This document shows, piece after piece, positions 56,361 through 64,000 of a DNA stretch of 64,000 nucleotides. The notes beneath the pieces were generated by a model, which searched no databases, was not told where the DNA came from, and saw nothing but the letters and a program-made list of their open reading frames with translations. This DNA comes from an uncultured Fulvivirga sp. (lineage in GTDB: Bacteria > Bacteroidota > Bacteroidia > Cytophagales > Cyclobacteriaceae). Within the stretch, counting starts at the first letter, position 1, and each line of letters starts with the position of its first letter. The position numbers and the translations under genes were made by a program. The stretch covers positions 434,001-498,000 of the forward strand of contig CANMSE010000001.1 in NCBI GenBank assembly GCA_947500555.1. Reading direction: 5' to 3'.

Positions 56361-57740
56361 GTGACTTTAATTAAATCAATTTCAGGTATTCGCGGTACCA
56401 TTGGCGGTAAAGCTGAAGAAAACCTGACTCCATTAGATATAGTAAAATTTTCTGCTGCATTTGGTGCTTGGGCAGTCAAAAACTCTGGCAAGAAGAAAAT
56501 TGTCATTGGACGAGATGCTCGCATATCCGGGGCGATGGTGAGCGACCTGGTATCCAATACATTAATTGGACTAGGAATAGACGTAATAGATTTGGGTTTG
56601 TCCACTACCCCTACAGTAGAAATAGCTGTACCTATAGAAGGTGCTGCCGGAGGCATTATTCTCACTGCCAGTCATAATCCTATTCAATGGAATGCTTTGA
56701 AACTGCTTAATGAGAAAGGCGAGTTTATTTCTGGTGCCGATGGAGCAGAAGTTCTTGCCATGGGCGAATCGGCTGATTTTGATTTTGCAGATGTCCATAA
56801 CATAGGAAAGATATCGAAAGACGACAGCTATGTTGATAAGCATATCGAAATGATACTTGATTTACCTTTGGTAGATGTGGAAGCTATTAAGTCTAAAGGT
56901 TTTAGTGTAGTAGTAGATGCGGTAAATTCAACGGGGGGTATTGCTGTCCCAAAACTCTTAAAAGCTTTGGGAGTTCAGGTAAAAGAACTCTTTTGTGAAC
57001 CTACTGGACATTTTCCACATAATCCTGAGCCGTTGCCTGAAAATCTGACTCAGATTTCATCTGAATTAGAAAAAGGCAAATATGATCTGGGTATAGTTGT
57101 AGACCCTGATGTTGACCGATTAGCATTGTTGCAAGAGGATGGAACCCCTTTTGGTGAAGAATATACTTTGGTAGCTGTAGCTGATTATATTTTGGGAAAT
57201 CAAAAAGGACCTACAGTTTCGAATCTATCTTCTTCAATGGCACTCAAAGTAGTGACTGAAAAACATGGTTGTACATATTCCTCCGCTGCAGTTGGAGAAG
57301 TAAATGTGGTAGAAGAAATGAAAAAAACCAATGCCATTATAGGTGGGGAGGGAAATGGTGGTATCATTTATCCTGAACTTCATTATGGAAGAGACGCTCT
57401 TGTTGGTATTGCTTTATTTCTTACTCATCTGGCCAAGTCTGGTATGAGTTGTTCCAGGTTAAGAGCTACCTATCCAAGCTTCCATATATCAAAAAATAAA
57501 ATGGATCTGAACCCTGGTGTTGATGTTGATAACATACTCTCTGAAATTGAAAAACAGTATGCTTCTAAAGAAGTAAATACCATAGATGGAGTAAAGATCA
57601 TTTTTGATAACGAGTGGGTTCACTTGAGAAAATCAAATACTGAACCTATTATACGTATATACTCAGAATCAGAGTCCGAAGCAACAGCTGAACATTTAGC
57701 TAAAAAAATAATTTCGGATATTAGAGAAATCATTAGTTAA
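56361..57740 (+). CDS. glmM: Phosphoglucosamine mutase (phosphohexomutase family)
   Basis: 459 aa, converts glucosamine-6-phosphate to glucosamine-1-phosphate for UDP-GlcNAc synthesis. It has the opening SISGIRGTIGG, the phosphoserine loop TASHNPIQWN, the metal loop DPDVDRLAL, the sugar-binding GGEGNGG and the C-terminal phosphate-binding RKSNTEPIIRIY. GTG 56361 is the start; no ATG precedes the first conserved motif. A phosphomannomutase or phosphoglucomutase role cannot be fully excluded. A cysteine desulfurase gene follows after 11 bp. Confidence 0.9.
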   Translation: MTLIKSISGIRGTIGGKAEENLTPLDIVKFSAAFGAWAVKNSGKKKIVIGRDARISGAMVSDLVSNTLIGLGIDVIDLGLSTTPTVEIAVPIEGAAGGIILTASHNPIQWNALKLLNEKGEFISGADGAEVLAMGESADFDFADVHNIGKISKDDSYVDKHIEMILDLPLVDVEAIKSKGFSVVVDAVNSTGGIAVPKLLKALGVQVKELFCEPTGHFPHNPEPLPENLTQISSELEKGKYDLGIVVDPDVDRLALLQEDGTPFGEEYTLVAVADYILGNQKGPTVSNLSSSMALKVVTEKHGCTYSSAAVGEVNVVEEMKKTNAIIGGEGNGGIIYPELHYGRDALVGIALFLTHLAKSGMSCSRLRATYPSFHISKNKMDLNPGVDVDNILSEIEKQYASKEVNTIDGVKIIFDNEWVHLRKSNTEPIIRIYSESESEATAEHLAKKIISDIREIIS

Positions 57741-57751
57741 AACTCACAGGT

Positions 57752-58894
57752 ATGAAAGTGTATCTTGATAATGCTGCAACTACCCCACTAGACTTAGAAG
57801 TATTTGAGGCAATGAAACCTTTTCTTCTTGAGAATTATGGCAACCCTTCAAGTATTCACGCTCATGGACGACAAGTAAGGTCAGCGATAGAATCAGCAAG
57901 AAAAACTGTTGCCGAATTACTAAATACTTCAACCAGCGAAATATTCTTTACTTCTGGAGGGACGGAAGCTGACAATGCACTTATATGCAGTAGTATTGAT
58001 TCTTATGGACTCAAACATGCCATCACTTCCAAAATTGAACACCATGCCGTATTACATACTTTGGAGAACTTGGCCAATCAAAATAAGATTAAATTAACCT
58101 ATGTGAACCTGGATGAAAATGGGAATGTAAATCTCAATCATTTGGAGGAGTTGCTTAAAGTTAGTGACCGATCACTAGTTTCATTAATGCACGCCAACAA
58201 CGAAATAGGTAATCTCTTGGATCTCGAAGCTACTGGCAATCTATGTAATGAATATGAGGCTATATTTCATTCTGATACGGTACAAACTATGGGGCATTAT
58301 AAACATGACCTAAGTTCGTTGCCAGTAGATTGTGTTACAGGGGCTGCACATAAGTTTCATGGACCTAAAGGAGCTGGATTCATGTATATAGATAGGAATA
58401 CCAAAATTGTCCCTTTCATACATGGTGGTGGCCAAGAACGAAATATGAGAGGTGGCACAGAAAACGTATATGGCATTATTGGATTGGCCAAAGCACTTGA
58501 AATTGCCTACCGTGATATGGATAAACATCAAAAACACATTCAAGGGTTGAAAGATCGAATGATTGAAAAAATGACTTCTTCAATTGATGGTATTGCCTTT
58601 AATGGCGAATCTGCTAACGCTGAAAAAAGTCTTTATACGGTGCTGAATGCTTGCTTACCAGAATCACCTGATAATGATATGCTGCTGTTTACTTTAGATA
58701 TTAACGGAATTTCAGCTTCAGGTGGCAGTGCATGTTCAAGTGGAGCAACCACAGGTTCCCATGTACTGCAGGAAGTACAGGCCAATCCAAATAGGGGAGC
58801 TGTCAGGTTTTCATTTAGCAAATACAATACTATTGAAGAAATTGATTACACCGCTGAAAAACTGGCGGAATTTTATAGTGAAGTGAAGGTTTAA
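57752..58894 (+). CDS. Cysteine desulfurase (NifS/IscS-like)
   Basis: 380 aa, PLP-dependent, takes sulfur from cysteine for Fe-S or thio-cofactor synthesis. It has YLDNAATTPLD at the N-terminus, TSGGTEADN, HHAVLHTLE, the PLP lysine in AAHKFHGPKG (about residue 200) and the catalytic loop SGGSACSSG. The loop SACSSGA and length fit the group including IscS and NifS. No iscU or other scaffold gene is adjacent. Its stop overlaps that of anmK on the other strand (TTAA). Confidence 0.93.
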   Translation: MKVYLDNAATTPLDLEVFEAMKPFLLENYGNPSSIHAHGRQVRSAIESARKTVAELLNTSTSEIFFTSGGTEADNALICSSIDSYGLKHAITSKIEHHAVLHTLENLANQNKIKLTYVNLDENGNVNLNHLEELLKVSDRSLVSLMHANNEIGNLLDLEATGNLCNEYEAIFHSDTVQTMGHYKHDLSSLPVDCVTGAAHKFHGPKGAGFMYIDRNTKIVPFIHGGGQERNMRGGTENVYGIIGLAKALEIAYRDMDKHQKHIQGLKDRMIEKMTSSIDGIAFNGESANAEKSLYTVLNACLPESPDNDMLLFTLDINGISASGGSACSSGATTGSHVLQEVQANPNRGAVRFSFSKYNTIEEIDYTAEKLAEFYSEVKV

Positions 58895-59967
58895 TTGGCG
58901 TTAAAAACCACCCCTCCACAACTATCACTTTGCGCGCCAGTTACAGATTTAAGACAGTTGACTTCACCTCTTTGTTGGAGAATACCGAGAAAAGAAAATA
59001 CTATGGCCTCTTTAAACTCGATAATTTTAGCATCGGGAATAGCCAATTGAATAGCGTTTCCCAGATATCTCTTCAAACAATCAACTAAGAATGAGTTCTT
59101 AGCACCACCACCTGTTACTAACATGCTGTTTCCAGGGCTGGCATATTGTTTTATATCTTGGGCCACAGTAAACGCTATATGATGCACAGCAGTATGTAAC
59201 TTATCTTCCATGGTTGCTTTTGATTTTTCAATTATCGGCACCACTTCTTCGCAGAACCATTCGTATCCTGTTGATTTAGGAAAAGGAAGTTTGTAATAGG
59301 TCAGGTCATTTAACCTTTCAAACAAATCATTATTTAATATACCCGATCTCGCCTTTTCGCCATTTTGATCATATCTCAACCCTATTTGTGCTGTAATATG
59401 ATTAAGAATCATATTAGCCAAACCTATATCATAAGCTACTCGCTGTCCCTTATAATCGAATGATACATTTGATATCCCTCCAAGGTTAAGACAAAAGTCA
59501 TATTCAGAAAATAAGTATTTATCCCCAACAGGCACCAGGGGTGCTCCCTGTCCTCCCAATGACAAGTCCTTAGAACGGAAATCACAAATCACCTTTAATC
59601 CGCAGGTATTTGCTAAGTGCTGTCCGTCACCTATCTGGTAAGTTATCCCTTTATCAGGTTGATGAAATACTGTATGCCCATGACTGGCCACGAAATCTGC
59701 ACTGACCTTTTTTTCTTTTATAAAAGCGCTCACCTGTTCTCCCAACCACCGTCCATAATCATTATTCAATAACAGTAAATCAAGCACTGATAGATCTATA
59801 GATGTTTTGAGTCGTTGACGCCATTCATCTTCATAGTCAATACTTTTCGATCCCTTTATCTCGAAAGACCAGCGTTCATTCTGATAATGAAATGAGCAAA
59901 AAACAATGTCTAAGCCATCTAATGATGTGCCCGACATCAATCCAATTATATTATAAGTATTAGTCAT
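58891..59967 (-). CDS. anmK: Anhydro-N-acetylmuramic acid kinase
   Basis: 358 aa, opens and phosphorylates 1,6-anhydro-MurNAc to MurNAc-6-phosphate. ASKHA motifs: LMSGTSLDGLDI, GHTVFHQPD, GGQGAPLVPVGD, LNLGGISNVSF and TGGGAKNSF. It is the last gene of the peptidoglycan-recycling run and overlaps the methyltransferase gene by 8 bp. No murQ etherase gene is in the window. Confidence 0.94.
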   Translation of the reverse strand: MTNTYNIIGLMSGTSLDGLDIVFCSFHYQNERWSFEIKGSKSIDYEDEWRQRLKTSIDLSVLDLLLLNNDYGRWLGEQVSAFIKEKKVSADFVASHGHTVFHQPDKGITYQIGDGQHLANTCGLKVICDFRSKDLSLGGQGAPLVPVGDKYLFSEYDFCLNLGGISNVSFDYKGQRVAYDIGLANMILNHITAQIGLRYDQNGEKARSGILNNDLFERLNDLTYYKLPFPKSTGYEWFCEEVVPIIEKSKATMEDKLHTAVHHIAFTVAQDIKQYASPGNSMLVTGGGAKNSFLVDCLKRYLGNAIQLAIPDAKIIEFKEAIVFSFLGILQQRGEVNCLKSVTGAQSDSCGGVVFNAN

Positions 59968-60637
59968 TCGCTTTCGTTAGGGTAAATATAATAGAAGCCG
60001 GCTTTGACTTATCTGGTAGAAGTGGTTCAGATATTTCTGCTATGCTAAGCCCACTATGGGCAAAAGTAGTCGCCCAACCTTCTAATGTTCTGTAGTACCA
60101 TTTGTGTGGAGAGGTAAATGAACCTTTTAGTCCTTTCCAGGAATCATCTAACCATTGATCTTCATAGTTAAAATCTCCCCCAGGAAAAGCAAATGGGTGG
60201 AGTGTTTGAATAAAAATGAGTCTTCTATTGGTCAGATAATTTGGAATTACTTTTAATATATCAACAACTTCTTCCTTCAAATACAAACAAAAATTAAAGA
60301 CTACCCCTTCATATGGAGCTCCTTCAACTGGTTCATTATTTATTATTTGTTCATATGATTGAACATAGTAGTCGTTTGAACCTATCAATTTTGCTCTTTC
60401 AATAAGGGCTGATGTACCATCTATTCCAACAGTTTGAATACCTTCCTCATTCAACTTTCTAGTCAGCCAACCTTCTCCACACCCTAAGTCTAAAAGAGTT
60501 GAAGGATTGTATCTTTTTAATACCTCTATAATAGCAGGGTTAGTAATTTTCCTTGAAGCAATAGTTTCTTCTTGAATGGTCTTAATCCATTCAGCAGCAT
60601 TTTGTTCCCAGGATTTTATTATTTTTTTATTTGCCAT
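59960..60637 (-). CDS. Class I SAM-dependent methyltransferase
   Basis: 225 aa with the SAM motif LLDLGCGEGWLTRKL (about residues 49-63), VGIDGTSALIERA as motif II, and VFNFCLYLKEEVVDILK. The family is small-molecule methyltransferase-like; the substrate is unknown. Overlap with anmK (8 bp) and an 11-bp gap to nagZ put it inside the peptidoglycan-recycling operon, so a cell-wall or sugar substrate is possible. Confidence 0.85.
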   Translation of the reverse strand: MANKKIIKSWEQNAAEWIKTIQEETIASRKITNPAIIEVLKRYNPSTLLDLGCGEGWLTRKLNEEGIQTVGIDGTSALIERAKLIGSNDYYVQSYEQIINNEPVEGAPYEGVVFNFCLYLKEEVVDILKVIPNYLTNRRLIFIQTLHPFAFPGGDFNYEDQWLDDSWKGLKGSFTSPHKWYYRTLEGWATTFAHSGLSIAEISEPLLPDKSKPASIIFTLTKAND

Positions 60638-60648
60638 ATGCGCATAGA

Positions 60649-62289
60649 TTATAACTTCCCATGCTTACTCAAGGTTACTGGCAAAGAACCTGTAGTTGGT
60701 AAAAGACCGAATAAAATTTCAGCGGCCTTTTTTTCAAACTCAGCCAAATCCTGATAGGCTAAAAGGGATCGTTTGGTATATGTGGTGTCAATAAATTCCA
60801 TAGCATAGGGATTGCCAAATACTACCAGGTGAATCTTTTTATTCTTGGCCAGATCAGCTAGCCATTTCAAAGAAATTTGATCAAGTCCAAAATGCTCTTG
60901 CGGTTTGATATTAGGCACATATAATCCAACGGCTATAGTATCATATTGAGAAAGCGAAGCGGTCATTTCATTAGCTCTTTGCTCAGAATAAGATATCATT
61001 TCATAAATAGGCATTGTTCTTAATCGGGAAACATTTTGAGCAAATACACTTAAATCATTTTTTTTGTTCATGATTAGGCAAGCCACCTTATCAAGCCCAC
61101 TTTGAGTTAAGGGTTCTCCCTTTTTAGTTTCTGTAATTGCTCTTATGGCAATTCTTTCCCTTAGTTGAGAAGCTTCTTTTTTAGACAATGGTTCAAGCAC
61201 TTCGGCTTCATCGGTATTTTCAATAAGTCTCGCCTTTACTTTCAATTTTTCGATCTGTGAGAAACTACTATCAATCCTTTCGGCTGATATTTCTTTGCCA
61301 ATTAGCTCAATAGCAGCGGGTATATTTTTGGAAAAAGAGAGCATGTCATTTCCTGCCTCTAAAGCAGCAACTTCTAATTGGCCAGGAAGCTCAAACATCT
61401 TAGATACGGCATGCATATTCAAGGCATCCGTAATTACTGCCCCCTCGAATCCCATCTGTTTCTTCAATAATTCGGTAACAATAGTTTTCGAAAGTGAAGC
61501 AGGTTCATGCGATGACCCTGTTAAAGAAGGAACTGCTAAATGACCAGGCATCACGACATCAACTCCCGTTTCAATAATTTTTTCAAAAGGATATAATTCC
61601 TGAGCCTGCAACTCTTTTAGAGTTTTGGAAATAACAGGTAAACTCAAGTGTGAATCAACTGATGTATTACCATGTCCTGGAAAGTGCTTAGCACACCCCA
61701 ATATACCCACTGATTTCATCCCTCTATAAAACGCACAAGCCATTTCAGCCACTTTCTTTTTATCCTGCCCAAATGACCTATACCCAATCACCGGGTTAGC
61801 AGGATTATCATTGACGTCTACAACGGGAGCCAAATTGAGATGGATGCCGGTTTTTCTTAGATCCTTACCAATCGCTTCACCAACTTCAAATACCTGATAA
61901 GGATCTGATATTGACCCCAGAGTTAAAGAATAGGGATACTGCTCCGTATTTTCTACTCGCATTGCCAGGCCCCATTCTGCATCAATACTAATTAATAATG
62001 GGTGGCTCGAAATACTTTGATAATGTTGAATGAGTTCTTCAAGACGCTCATGACTTCGCTCATTTTTGGAAATATTTTTTCTCTTCTCATAGTTAGTAGC
62101 AGCCATTTCTGGGCTATGAAAGAATGTCAGACCACCAATGTTGTACGTTGTTATAAGGTCTTCAATAGTTTTGATATGCACATCATCAGCATTAATGAAA
62201 GCAGCAGGAAAGAATAATTGACCTATTTTTTCTTCTAAAGTCCAGATATCAGTTCCTTTTTTACTTACTTTCATTAATCTGCTTGCCAT
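60649..62289 (-). CDS. nagZ: NagZ-like beta-N-acetylglucosaminidase (GH3)
   Basis: 546 aa, removes GlcNAc from GlcNAc-anhydroMurNAc products. GH3 motifs: NLAPVVDVN, YRSFGQDKKKVAEMA, KHFPGHGNTSVDSH (the NagZ-type His/Asp acid-base dyad) and nucleophile Asp in VITDALNMHAV. A C-terminal GH3 domain is present, but not the beta-lactamase-like domain that some Bacteroidota NagZ proteins carry. No signal peptide, so it is cytosolic, as expected after AmpG import. ATG 62274 is an alternative start. It overlaps the AmpG-like gene. Confidence 0.9.
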   Translation of the reverse strand: MASRLMKVSKKGTDIWTLEEKIGQLFFPAAFINADDVHIKTIEDLITTYNIGGLTFFHSPEMAATNYEKRKNISKNERSHERLEELIQHYQSISSHPLLISIDAEWGLAMRVENTEQYPYSLTLGSISDPYQVFEVGEAIGKDLRKTGIHLNLAPVVDVNDNPANPVIGYRSFGQDKKKVAEMACAFYRGMKSVGILGCAKHFPGHGNTSVDSHLSLPVISKTLKELQAQELYPFEKIIETGVDVVMPGHLAVPSLTGSSHEPASLSKTIVTELLKKQMGFEGAVITDALNMHAVSKMFELPGQLEVAALEAGNDMLSFSKNIPAAIELIGKEISAERIDSSFSQIEKLKVKARLIENTDEAEVLEPLSKKEASQLRERIAIRAITETKKGEPLTQSGLDKVACLIMNKKNDLSVFAQNVSRLRTMPIYEMISYSEQRANEMTASLSQYDTIAVGLYVPNIKPQEHFGLDQISLKWLADLAKNKKIHLVVFGNPYAMEFIDTTYTKRSLLAYQDLAEFEKKAAEILFGLLPTTGSLPVTLSKHGKL

Positions 62290-63535
62290 AGTCTTTTGGA
62301 TATTTTAAAAATCTGATAATAAAAATACCAGGAACGGCTGCAATAACTACCCAAAGGAAAAACCATTCGTAACCCAACATTTCCTGCAAGTAGCCACTGA
62401 TCATTCCGGGGAGCATCATCCCCAATGCCATTAGTCCGGTACCTATAGCGTAATGAGCCGTTTTTGTCTCTCCATCAGCCAGATAAATGAGGTACAACAT
62501 AAAGGATGTAAAACCAAATCCATAGCCAAATTGCTCAACTATGACTGCTCCCATAACCCACTCTACTTGCTGAGGCTGAAAATAGGCCATCAGAAAATAT
62601 AGCAAATTAGGCATATTTAGAGCTAATGCCATCTTCCACATCCACTTGCCTAAGCCTTGTCTGGAAACAAGTATTCCACCTAAAATTCCTCCAAGAGAAA
62701 GGGCTACAAAGCCCAGAGTTCCATAAATGAAACCTACTTGCTGGGTACTTAATTCTAATCCACCATCAGTACGTTTATCTAATAAAAAAGGGGAAGCCAT
62801 TTTTACCAGCTGCGATTCACCTAAACGATATAATAAAATGTAGGCAACGGCTACTACTATTTCCTTCTTTTTGAAAAAAGTGACGAATATATCGAAGAAA
62901 CCAACCATTGGATTTATAGCAATCTCTCTTGGCTTCTCTTTTTTTGGCACCGCCCAAAAGTTATAGGCTGTTAGCAAAAACATTCCGGCCGAAACAATAA
63001 GAAGTGTCACTGACCAGGCCTTTAGATTATCTAAATAAAGCTCCTCCAGATAGCCTGCCATTATTACTATGAGTCCCTGGCCTGTAATTAATGCTACACG
63101 ATAAAATGTGCTTCTTACTCCAATAAAAAAAGACTGATCATCTTCTTTTAACCCAATCATATAGTAACCATCGGCCGCTATATCGTGTGTGGCTGAACTA
63201 AATGCAGCGAGCCAAAAAAAGAACAAACTAAAAGAGAGCCAGGCATTGAGACGTAAGGAGAGTGCTACTCCTAATATGGCTACAGCTAGTATAAGTTGAA
63301 GTGTTAAAAACCATTTCCTTTTGGTACTCTTTAGGTCAACTATCGGGCTCCAAAATGGCTTTATAACCCACGGCAGATAAAGCCAACTTGTATACAGCCC
63401 TATCTCTGTATTGCTAAGTTCCAGCCTCTTAAACATCACTACTGACAGCGCAGTGACAAGGACATAAGGTAGTCCTTCAGCAAAATATAAAGTTGGCACC
63501 CAACGCCATGGGTTTATCGACTTATTGTCCGCCAT
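62261..63535 (-). CDS. ampG: AmpG-like MFS permease (muropeptide importer)
   Basis: 424 aa, about 12 helices. The AmpG opening NPWRWVPTLYFAEGLPYVLV and YTSWLYLPWVIKPFWSPIVD identify it; FFWLAAFSSATHDIAADGYY is another signature. The context with NagZ and AnmK supports import of GlcNAc-anhydroMurNAc or its peptides. It overlaps nagZ by 29 bp (or 14 bp with the shorter nagZ) and the GNAT gene by 14 bp. Confidence 0.88.
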   Translation of the reverse strand: MADNKSINPWRWVPTLYFAEGLPYVLVTALSVVMFKRLELSNTEIGLYTSWLYLPWVIKPFWSPIVDLKSTKRKWFLTLQLILAVAILGVALSLRLNAWLSFSLFFFWLAAFSSATHDIAADGYYMIGLKEDDQSFFIGVRSTFYRVALITGQGLIVIMAGYLEELYLDNLKAWSVTLLIVSAGMFLLTAYNFWAVPKKEKPREIAINPMVGFFDIFVTFFKKKEIVVAVAYILLYRLGESQLVKMASPFLLDKRTDGGLELSTQQVGFIYGTLGFVALSLGGILGGILVSRQGLGKWMWKMALALNMPNLLYFLMAYFQPQQVEWVMGAVIVEQFGYGFGFTSFMLYLIYLADGETKTAHYAIGTGLMALGMMLPGMISGYLQEMLGYEWFFLWVVIAAVPGIFIIRFLKYPKDYGKQINESK

Positions 63536-63998
63536 TCTTTTTTAATAAATCATTATAAATACTGTTTTCTGATCCTTCTATGATCGTTGCACCTACTGCC
63601 TTTTGGTAGTATTCTACTGGTCCTACTCCACCAATAATGGCGTAAGCATATCCTTTATTCTTAAGTGCCTGAAGTGCCATCACCAAGAGTACCTTCCCCA
63701 CTCCTAATCCCCTTTTTGTTTCAAGTACACCAGTGGGGCCAAAGAAATTTTTTGAGGTGGTCTCATAACATGCAAAACCTATCGGCTGCTTATCTTGTTG
63801 GGCTACGATGCAATGTACAGGTTGAAAGGAAAATGATACCTCCACTTCAGAGGCCCAATAATCACTAAAATTCGCTTTCACCCAATCAGTCAATATAGAC
63901 TTTTCCGGAGCAATAGGATGTCGAAAAATAATCCCTTGTTCTAAAAGATCACTTTTTTGTTTTTCAATGTCTGGCAGGTCTATTAACCTTACTAGCAT
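63522..63998 (-). CDS. GNAT-family N-acetyltransferase
   Basis: 158 aa. The acetyl-CoA loop is RGLGVGKVLLVMALQALK (about residues 99-116), followed by YAIIGGVGPVEYYQKAVGA, the standard GNAT end. The ATG at 63998 is 2 bp from the window edge, so a longer N-terminus upstream cannot be excluded. It heads, or is within, the recycling operon through a 14-bp overlap with ampG. The substrate may be an amino sugar, by context only. Confidence 0.82.
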   Translation of the reverse strand: MLVRLIDLPDIEKQKSDLLEQGIIFRHPIAPEKSILTDWVKANFSDYWASEVEVSFSFQPVHCIVAQQDKQPIGFACYETTSKNFFGPTGVLETKRGLGVGKVLLVMALQALKNKGYAYAIIGGVGPVEYYQKAVGATIIEGSENSIYNDLLKKNGGQ

Positions 63999-64000
63999 GT

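Overview
The window is a piece of a low-GC Bacteroidota chromosome, most likely a gliding or marine member of the Cytophagales (Fulvivirga/Reichenbachiella/Marivirga-like; the lineage is inferred from gene content only). The signs are type IX secretion cargo with CHU_C type-B C-terminal domains beside a PorP/SprF gene, hybrid two-component regulators ending in AraC domains, TAnnTTTG promoter boxes with few Shine-Dalgarno sites, many lipoproteins, and Bacteroidota-type IleS, LspA and GlmM. Coding density is very high. No intergenic stretch exceeds about 140 bp. I see no rRNA, tRNA, CRISPR array, insertion sequence or phage gene.

Layout. 1-6.5 kb (mostly +): end of a WecA-like polysaccharide-initiating transferase, a PAPS cassette (cysQ opposite, then cysC-cysD-cysN), pheS, a 3-hydroxyacyl-CoA dehydrogenase and a degenerate Rieske-like lipoprotein. 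6.5-14.5 kb (-): an RsbU/RsbV/RsbW-type partner-switching set, three consecutive SurA/PpiC-related periplasmic proteins and a MoxR ATPase. 14.6-21 kb: guaB; an rlpA-SPOR gene overlapping a transglutaminase-like TPR gene; a MORN lipoprotein; an SRPBCC protein; pnuC plus a ribosylnicotinamide kinase. 21-31 kb (-): MMPL exporter-ileS-lspA and glyS-mtfA-like-dgt. 31-36 kb (-): PAS histidine kinase, CPA2 antiporter, amidohydrolase lipoprotein.

36-55 kb (-) is the accessory and most unusual part. In order of transcription it holds an AraC-type hybrid sensor (HTCS2), a SnoaL-like secreted protein, a 1127-aa beta-helix T9SS cargo protein, a second AraC-type hybrid sensor (HTCS1), a ~1313-aa FG-GAP/Ig T9SS cargo protein, a PorP/SprF protein, and a tightly packed set of three membrane proteins and one lipoprotein hydrolase. 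Four promoters here share an operator, TGTAAC-N15-TGTAAC on the + strand (21-bp period), placed 30-31 bp upstream of a -7-like box. Two of the operators directly follow the stop codons of the two HTCS genes. A third follows a 3' remnant of an HTCS gene. I infer a locally encoded regulon in which the two HTCS proteins, whose AraC domains are nearly identical, control surface proteins and their secretion partner.

55-64 kb: mazG, a small NqrM-like protein, glmM and a cysteine desulfurase (+), then a (-) peptidoglycan-recycling operon running GNAT - AmpG-like permease - NagZ-like GH3 - methyltransferase - anmK. The final GNAT gene begins 2 bp from the window end.
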